DNA of 64,000 nucleotides from Dendrobium chrysotoxum. Lineage: Eukaryota; Streptophyta; Magnoliopsida; Asparagales; Orchidaceae. This document shows positions 56,713-64,000 of the stretch, in pieces. The notes below the pieces were generated by a model, which saw only the letters and a program-made list of their open reading frames with translations, did no database searches and had not been told where the DNA came from. The DNA is taken from contig CM034314.1 of the NCBI GenBank assembly GCA_019925795.1, positions 38,557,774 to 38,621,773 on the forward strand, written 5' to 3'. A program made the translations under genes and the position numbers. Positions within the stretch are counted from its first letter, which is position 1; each line of letters begins with the position of its first letter.

Positions 56713-58266
56713 GATAAGGTGTGCTAGATATTCATGCTTGAAAATGAAGCTTTCTATTTATGTTTATGCTCTTAGTGTTTTATTTGATTTGTTTATTTTT
56801 TTTATGTATTTTTATTTAATGTTTTTGATTTCCTATTATTTTTCCTACAGTATATTAAGAATCAGATGACTGCTCACTTCTTCTGATGAACTTGCTTTTC
56901 AAATAAGATTTTTGCCTTATTTTTGTTTAGGAGCTTGTAAGCAGTGATTGACTTCTCTAAAATAGTTAGAAAAAAGAAACATTGATGATTATTTCTCTTC
57001 ATCTAACTTCTTTAATGGTATATTTTTCTTTTTGAATCAAAATCTATTTCAAAATTAAAAAGTTAGACTTTGAAATAGAGATCTATTTTATCATCTTACA
57101 GTAATCTATCTCATATGAATAGTATTCCAAATCATTAAATCACTTTTATGTTTTCTTAATCAGGTGGTTGCATTTATCATATCTGGTGGTTACATTTATC
57201 ATATGAGTATGATTTTATTTTATGGTTTACACTTCCTTATAATAAAGAGTGAGTTTTTTTTCTCTTATATCTGGAAGATAATCTCACAACTAAGAGTATT
57301 TAGAGATTATGAAAGGAAGCAAGCTTACAAAAGAAATAAAAAGAGGCACAAAATGAGCCAAATATTAAAAAGATGTGCAATATTTTGCCAATTAATTGAA
57401 AGATACATAAAGTGTATCAAAAATTAAAAGATGCGCAAAGTGCGCCAAATAACTGAAAAAGAGGCACAGAATGAGCCTACAAAGAAATAAGTTTTCTTCT
57501 CTTTCAAATCTTTAAAAATCTTAGAAGAATTCATGTGCCACTTAATATTTTCAAACACTTGAGATTGAATATCATGATTCCTGATTCTTTACTTTGCATT
57601 ATTATTTTATCAGATATTTTTCTAGAAAGAAGTTTGAAAAGATCAATTTTCTTATTTAATTTCTTTTTTTTAATTAGATTTTTGTTTAGAAGGAACTTTA
57701 ACCTGTGAAGTGTCAGAGGTAGGGTTTATAAAATCAATTTTCTAACCTTCCTGGATTTTAGCATTGTCGATTTATTTCTTTTGAGTTTTTAAATTTAAAA
57801 TTGAGGTAAAATTGTCATTCACTAGAGCTGATCGATTTATAAAAAAAACCTTAATTTTGTTTTAACGGTTGTTTTTTATCTTATTTTTTTTGTTTTGTTG
57901 TTGTTTTATGGAGAGCAGTTTGCCTCTCTTTCCTGATACTTTCAGCCACCACCACCTCCACTTGATCAGAGTTCTTCCTTCTAGTTTGTCAGTATTTTTG
58001 TTCCTATGTGTGTATTAGATTTTGTTTTTTATACTTTATTCTGGTTGAGGGTTTTCTTTCTTTCTCCTTTTTGTGATGTCAAAATGGGGAGTAGTAGCTT
58101 AATATGTCATTTGCTTGTGTTTTAGTGGAATTTATTTTGCTTTATTTTTATTCTGTCTTTTATGTATGTTTCTTTTAAAAAAATTTAAAAAAAAGGAAAA
58201 AGAGAAAAGAACAAAAACAAAAATTTTCCTGGCTTTGAAATTTTTTCAGCAATGTTTGTCATCATC
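56713..58266 (+). mobile_element. Element E 3' region, no intact gene
   Basis: Collinear with 26320-27834 of D. It holds the hairpin array (57342-57478), a short frame with QPPPPPLDQS at about 57942-57972 that matches the tail of the 3' ORFs, and a degraded second PPT near 58078. Most of the 3' ORF and its promoter are missing. Confidence 0.65.
57342..57478. repeat. Tandem ~30-bp hairpin repeats, element E
   Basis: Five units of 28-31 bp. Two have perfect small stems with different sequence: GATACA/TGTATC at about 57402-57418 and GCGCA/TGCGC at about 57433-57445. Confidence 0.78.
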
Positions 58267-58280
58267 AAAAAGGGGGAGAT
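58267..58280 (+). promoter_or_regulatory. Polypurine tract, element E
   Basis: AAAAAGGGGGAGAT directly before TGTTATAAAT of the 3' LTR. Confidence 0.93.
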
Positions 58281-59053
58281 TGTTATAAATTTGTGCCCAA
58301 GTACAGTGATTTTGATGATAACAAATATTACTGGTTCTTTACTACTGCTATTCTTGCTTATCTATTTTTTTTGCCCTGCTCACTAATCTTTCAATTTACA
58401 AAGGTTGCTCCAAGAAAGGATTCGATCATCTTCTTCCTTCTTCATCCTTGGTTCCTTGGTGGCTCTGGGAGATGATCATTAGCATAAGGTCTAGGTTCTC
58501 TACCTACTCCATGACGGAGTAAAAGGATTATCAGGTTCTCTACCTACTCCAAGAGGGAGTAAAAGGATTCATGTGGTTCTCTGCCAACTCTAAGTGGGAG
58601 TAAAAGGATTTTGGGTTCTCTGCCTTTACTAGGAGGGTGAAAAAGGACTCAAGGTTCTCTGCCTCACTAGGTCGGTGGAAAGTATTTGTAAGGGCTTCTC
58701 CACCTTACTATGGGGGAAAAAGGAGAGGTACTAACTGATTAGTGTAATACCTAGCACGAAAGGTTCTAGGGAGTGGACATAGGTCAGATTTGACCAAACC
58801 ACTATAAAATTTCATGTGCTCTTTCTTATTACTTTTTCTGTATTTTATTTTTGCTCTTTTTTATGATTTATTATGTGGTTGAAATCTATGATTTTGATAT
58901 CTGCTTTTGCTTAAGTTGTTTAGTTTTAAAATATTGAAAAAGATAAAAAAGATTTTTCTTTTTGGTTAAGAATTTTAAAACACCAATTCAACCCCCCCTC
59001 TTCGTTAGCCTCGGGCTAGTTTTATAGGGTTTCACAACCCTCACAAACTTTCA
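58281..59053 (+). mobile_element. Element E 3' LTR, internally deleted
   Basis: Matches the 5' LTR at both ends but lacks about 1.04 kb: similarity jumps from about 58392 (5' LTR 38703) to 58393 (5' LTR about 39745). The lost part is nearly all of U3 and the TATA region. Leader hairpins and U5 remain. Confidence 0.88.
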
Positions 59054-60171
59054 TATTATGCATAGTTAATTATTATAGGAAGTTTATGAAAGGATTCTCT
59101 AAGATTTTTGCACTTCTAACGAGATTGACTCGAAAGTTAGTAGCTTTTATTTAGTCATCTAAGTGTTAGGCTAGCATTCATAAGCTAAATGGTTGTTTGA
59201 TTTCTACTCTAGTTCTAACTCTTTTATCTTGCATGGAAAGATTTCAAGTATTCAGTGAATCTCCTTGAAGGGATTGTGATATGTTCTGATGCAGAACATA
59301 AAAGTTATAGCTTATACTTTTAAGCAATTAAACTCACATGAAAGAAACTAAATGATATATGATTTGAAACTTATTATTATCATCTTTACTTTAAAGGTCT
59401 AGAGACACTATCAATATGACATCATGCGTGAGATATTTATAGATAATCAGAATCTGTAGTATATATTTACTTAAAAGGATCTAAATATAAGGAAAAGGAG
59501 ATGGCTTAAGCTAACTAAATACTACGATCTAACTATTTAATATTAATGTTGTAAGTCTAATATTGTATCACACTTTGAGTAAAAAAATCTCCTGGATTAT
59601 TACGTATTCATTTTAGCTCTGATGAATATCTGATTTGGGATATAAAAAAGTTTTAGTTGGAGGTGATTATACCCATTGAATTAGATTTTAGTATACTAGA
59701 TTAGATGATCATTCAACTATCACTACATGAAAGGATTCAAGAAGCTCAAAAGCAAGTGTGAACAAATTTTCATTCTGATGAATGTTGTCACACAAGATTT
59801 GCTTAAAATTGTATTTTGGTTTCTTTAGTCAAATATGAATAGATTAACATTATATCATCCCAAAGAACAGACTAATGCATCACTATAAATTTAAGAAGTG
59901 AAACCTTCAATTTATTTTCATAATTAAGCATAGCACAAGGAATATTTAGTTCATGCCTAAGGAAAAAAAATAGATCAAATGATGAATCAAACTCTTAAAA
60001 TTTGATGACTTAAGATGAGTAAATTTAACTTTAAGTTTAAATGACACTATCGAGAAGATTCACTGAGAGCTCTAAATTTTAACTTATTTAATTTACCTAA
60101 TAAAATTTTTTAAACACCTAATGTTTTTAGAAAATTTGGCTTCATAATGGCCCTATACTAACAAGAAAAGT
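59054..60171 (+). pseudogene. pol: Gypsy RNase H, integrase and 3' end
   Basis: The decayed frame continues the RT from 38587. The block YRKF is near 59080 and an F.VFSDA-like part near 59255. Then comes a clear stretch around LKVWRHYQYD (about 59395), the DNQNL and RRWLKL motifs (about 59440-59515) and a YHP block of the integrase (about 59854). After about 59950 it matches the inverted copy at 29736-29960 and ends before the LTR. Confidence 0.75.
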
Positions 60172-60918
60172 GTAGCATCCTTCGAGTGCAATGAGGACCC
60201 TGCGACCTTGCCCATTATGGGCATAAAAGTCCTAGGTTTTATGTACAATGTACAAATAAAAATGCATGCATGTATGCATGAATAGGTAAATAGGTTGGGT
60301 AAATTGTACCTAGTATAGTATTGTCCTAGAACTAGTATATATGTTCCTACAAAGTTTGAAATATATCCAATAAAAGAAACCTAAAAACATTCTACTGTCT
60401 AATACAAACTACTACCCACATGATGTAATGCATGATATAATATAATAAATGAAAAGAATGAAATATAAAAGTAATTTTTTTATAAATTGATTTGACAATT
60501 TACAACAGACTCAGGAATCTACAAAAAAAATAAAGTTGGCTAGGCTCCACCACAATAAACCTAGGTTTATAAGCCTCTCATATATGTAAACTTAAATACA
60601 TCTACTTAAGGTCTTCAAGCTCCAAGTCTTCTATCAAATTTAAAAAAAAAGTATCCTCCAAAGGAGAGGATATCATCTTTTGAAGCCCCATTTATATATG
60701 TATAAGTAAGTGTATTTAAATCTTTTACAACTTAAGACATTATACAACTCAAACTCTATATATATTTCTTTTTACAATGACTTGTACATGTATACATCCT
60801 TCTTAGGTATATTCTACTTTGACTCTTATGGAAATTTATAGTAATATAAAAGCATATAAAAATATATGAAAGTGCAAAGCAGTTATGTAATAACCTAATA
60901 CTTCTAATACAGTCCTTA
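60172..60918 (+). mobile_element. Gypsy 3' LTR, part 1
   Basis: Begins TGTAGCATCC after the pol remnant. It matches 10141-11008 and 29612-29735 in inverted orientation. It is interrupted by an L1 at 60919 and resumes at 63416. Confidence 0.75.
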
Positions 60919-63287
60919 AATCAGCTTTTGTGAAGGGTAGATCCTTATTGGACCATATTCTCATTGCTCAAAGAGGTTTTTCATAAGTTTAGATTCTCTA
61001 AATCTAAGAAGGGATTTGCGGCAGTCAAATTGGACATGGAACGGGCTTATGATAGTATGAGTTGGTTGATTCTTAAAAAGGTGTTGGAACGTATGGGATT
61101 TCCTTGGAAGTTTGCCTCTCTTTTGTTGGAATGTGTAGAAAAGCCGAAGTTCTCTATCAAACTGAATGGGGTAAACTCTGAATGGATTGAAGCTGGAAGT
61201 GGTTTTAGGCAGGGCTATCCACTTTCTTTTCATTTTGTGTTCTCAGTTGTTGTCAGATACATTTTCCTGTAAAGGCAGAAATATTGGAGTCAAGGTAGCA
61301 TCTAACTCTCCAAGGATTTCTCATTTACTCTATGCAGATGATATCATTTTCTTTTCTAAAGCTAACCTTCGAAATGTAAGGAAGGTGAAGAAGATTGTTG
61401 GGAATTTTTGTAAGTGGACTGGGCAGAAAATTAACATCCAAAAATCAGCCATGTTATTTGGGAAAATGGTAAAGAAGAATAAGGTGAGAAAGCTTTCTAA
61501 AGAAATGGGAGTTAGGGTGGTCAATGAGATGGAGTATTTAGGTGTGAAGATTGCTTTAAGAAGGTTGGTTTCTGCTGATTTTCAAAAACTGTTGGAGAAA
61601 GCAGAGAGTAGATTGAATGTTTGGGGTAATAGATTCATTTCGCTTGCGGGGAAACTTGTTCTGATAAATACGGTTATTCTTTCTATCCCCATCTTCTTAA
61701 CAACTCATTCCCTTGTTCCTTTGGAGATTTTGAGGGAGTTGGATAAAATGTGCAGAGATTTCTTGTGGAATAAGTTTGGTGGAGGTAAAGGACTTCATTA
61801 TATTGCTTGGGAGGTTTTGTGTATGCCGGGAAGGAGAGGTGGGCGTGGTTTGAAGTCGATTGCAGGAAAGATATGTTCGTTGAGAGCTAGATTGACTTGG
61901 AACTTTCTATCTAAAATTGATTCTTTGCTCAGAAGTATTTTGGTTCCTAAATATGGTGCACATGTGTTCTCCATTGATCCAAAGAAGGGGGCGTCGTCTA
62001 CATGGAAGATTATAATGGAGGGTGCTAGTGCTGTACGACCTCTGGTTCGTTGGAAGATCAAGAATGGCATTGATATAAATGTTTCCAAAGATGTTTGGAT
62101 TATGGATAAATGCATTGCAAGATGGCCTACCTTCATGTAAAATTTGGATGAGGAGTCAGAAAGCCTTGCCTATTACATCAAAGATGGCAAATGGGATGAA
62201 GTAAGGTTGAAACAGATCTTTGGTCAACATCTGGTTGAGCTCATATTATCAATTCCAATATGTTCAGGAGAGCATAGAGATTCTTTGGAATTATTATATA
62301 AAGGAATGGGGAAGACTATTTCTTCTTTAGTCTTGGAGAACCTACATAAGGAAGATAATGAAATTGAATGTTAGACCTGGATTAAAAAGCTTAAGCTAAG
62401 GCCTGTGGTGGAAATGTTCTGGTGGCATCTAGGAAAGAGAGCTATTCCTACGAATAGTTTCCTTTCATATAGAAGACTGCTGGATGATGATTGTTGTCCA
62501 AGGGGATGATGTGAAGTTGAAAATGCAGATCACATTGCGGCTAGATGTATGAAGATTGTTCAAGTTGTTCAAATGCTTAGCAGCTGGGGATTTAATACTC
62601 CGTTGGTTGGCTCATTTGAAGAAGGTATTATTGCTCTAAAATGCCTTGCAAAAGATAATCCTTTTTTGTGGAAATCTCTTTTGTTCTGCTGTACACGGAT
62701 GCTGGAAGAGTAGAAACAAGTTTATTCATGGGAAAACGAAGGATAGTGCAGCCTTCATGGAAACTAACTGTGTGAGTCTTGTTGTGGCTTCTTTTCATAA
62801 AAGCATCAATTGTGAGAACTAGGATGTTAATCAGCCTCATCAGCTGCTTCGTCATTCTTGGCATCCCCCACCTCCCAATTGGATCAAAGCTAATGTAGAT
62901 GCTTCATTGTTGAGTTCAAACAAGGCAAGTGTTGGTGGTGTATTCCGTGACTCAAAAGGAAGATTCTTGGGGGTATTTGGATTTAGTTTGGTCCATTGGG
63001 ACAACATACAAGTTGAAGTTCAAGCTATTCTTTCATTGAGAAATTTTTTTCAAGATTGGATGCTAGAAAATAATGGAATTATCATCGAAGGAGATAACTG
63101 TAATGTTATTAGACTGTTTCAAAGGGTGTTGAGGGAAAAGAAAGAAGACAATGAGAAGATGTTGAGCTATCAAGACTTACTTTTTCTTAATGACTTTAAA
63201 GAAGTTTTATTTCTTTATGTGAATAGAGAATGTAATAAGTTAGCGGACATGTGTGCTAACTATGCTCTTATTTCTGACTTTAATTGA
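60919..63287 (+). pseudogene. L1 ORF2: reverse transcriptase and RNase H
   Basis: RT starts at SAFVKGR and includes KLDMERAYDSMSW (about 61027). A frameshift near 61220-61260 leads into LLYADDIIFF (YADD at 61331-61342). The open frame reaches 62140, followed by stops at 62140 and 62374. A zf-RVT type finger is recognisable (CCPRG, then ENADHIAARC, about 62490-62550) with a stop inside. The last frame, 62907-63287, is a plant LINE RNase H-like domain with the VGGVFRD and EGDN blocks. The protein would reverse-transcribe LINE RNA; this copy is dead. Confidence 0.88.
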
Positions 63288-63415
63288 GATGTAATTAGTG
63301 CTAATAATGTTCCTCCTTCCTTTATTTCTTTGTTAAAGGAGGAATGTGATGACTGCTCTTAGGTTGTTTTTGGTTTAATAATATTTCTGCCTAGTGCATC
63401 TTCTCAAAAAAAAAA
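60919..63415 (+). mobile_element. L1-type LINE, 5'-truncated
   Basis: The 5' end lies within RT (at the QSAFVKGR block). The element continues through RT, a zinc-binding end and an RNase H domain to an A10 tail (63406-63415). It splits the gypsy LTR: flanking sequence on both sides aligns with 10330-10380 in reverse. No clear target duplication can be read beyond a few A/T bases. Confidence 0.87.
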
Positions 63416-64000
63416 TAGCATAATTGCACCAATAGGAAATTTATGACATCCAAATTACTATAAATAAATAAATATACACAAGGTACTCTCCTAAAAAATA
63501 ACTTGACAAGCAAATCACACTACCATCCTAGCCTAGCCTAGAGTTTGTTGTCCTAGCAAACCATTTAAGTGTGTATAAAAAGGTTGTGTGGCTTGGATAG
63601 TTCCTAGGCTTTATTGGTTTAGAGTTACCTATAAATGAATTTACTTTTTCAAAATCTTTAAAGGCTGGTTTGAATTTAAGTTTTAATGATTTAGATATTT
63701 TAAATTTCTTTTTAAAATGTTTTGATTATTGAAGTTATCTACCTTTATGTTTTAAAAAATATAGCATTTAATAACTTCTAAGTGTCATAAGCTACTGCTT
63801 AGTGTATCTTAAACTCAAGAAATGTAATGCTAGCAACTCACCAAGATTGAGGTAGATTGATAGCATGGAGTCTTCCATTTTGGTTATATATTTTTATCCT
63901 TAAAGCTTCTTAAGTCAATACACATTTGCCCTCCTAAAAGGAAGCAAGCACAAGGGTATTGAAGCTATAATGTCTAAATATTTTATTAGTGATTTTTAAA
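63416..64000 (+). mobile_element. Gypsy 3' LTR, part 2, and unassigned tail
   Basis: From 63416 to about 63600 it matches 10330 down to 10165 in reverse. Further right the other copy has been lost, so the LTR end cannot be placed; 63600-64000 may still be LTR. No gene seen. Confidence 0.6.

Larger units (their letters stand above)
38588..59053 (+). mobile_element. Sirevirus element E (plus), interrupted by element B
   Basis: 5' LTR 38588-40426, PBS 40429-40440, gag and pol to 44907, pol resumes at 56320, 3' region, PPT 58267-58280 and 3' LTR 58281-59053. Target duplication is TATGA (38583-38587) and TATTA (59054-59058), 4 of 5. It lies in the RT/RNase H region of a gypsy element that continues on both sides. 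Confidence 0.9.

Overview
This window is a repeat graveyard from a flowering-plant nuclear genome. The evidence is Ty1/copia elements of the Sirevirus (SIRE/Maximus) type primed by initiator-Met tRNA, Ty3/gypsy chromovirus-like remnants, a CACTA (En/Spm) transposon with tnp2-type and Transposase_24-type genes, and RTE- and L1-type LINEs. The DNA is AT-rich. I see no host gene, tRNA, rRNA or CRISPR. The species cannot be named from the sequence. Every coding region is broken, so all are called pseudogenes.

Layout. 1-10140: old minus-strand Sirevirus pieces (family C), with two copies of a chimeric LTR, one 1.84-kb LTR, decayed gag and a decayed third ORF. They are separated by a 5'-truncated RTE LINE with a 14-bp target duplication. 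10141-29960: a four-level nest. A gypsy LTR (minus) was entered by Sirevirus D (plus, 11009-29611). D's 5' LTR was entered by family B, now a solo LTR (11880-24577). That solo LTR was entered by Sirevirus A (minus, 12471-23471), the youngest element. Target duplications are visible at all three insertions (AATAT/GATAT, GATCT/GATCT, ACTTG/ACATG). 30200-36568: a CACTA element without a recognisable left end, carrying a solo LTR of family F (34157-35982). 37275-64000: a plus-strand gypsy element (protease, RT, RNase H, integrase, 3' LTR). It is split by Sirevirus E (38588-59053), which is itself split in its RNase H by full-length Sirevirus B (44908-56319, TSD AAAAG). The gypsy 3' LTR is split by a 5'-truncated L1 (60919-63415).

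The Sireviruses share one plan: LTR, PBS, gag with zinc knuckles and a coiled coil, protease, integrase, RT, RNase H, then in A, B and C an extra 3' ORF, then PPT and LTR. The most interesting signals are non-coding. Arrays of a palindrome (core CGTAC-A/T-GTACG), often in pairs 19-21 bp apart, lie in the LTR U3 and again just upstream of a TATA box in front of the 3' ORF. This suggests that the 3' ORF has its own LTR-like promoter. In family C, LTR and 3'-ORF promoter have recombined at this motif. The transcribed LTR leader carries tandem hairpins with covarying stems around an AGGAG loop in all families. A second array of small hairpins lies in the 3' region of B, D and E.

All coordinates, alignments and percentages were read by eye. 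Element boundaries supported by target duplications are good to a base or two; edges of decayed parts are approximate.
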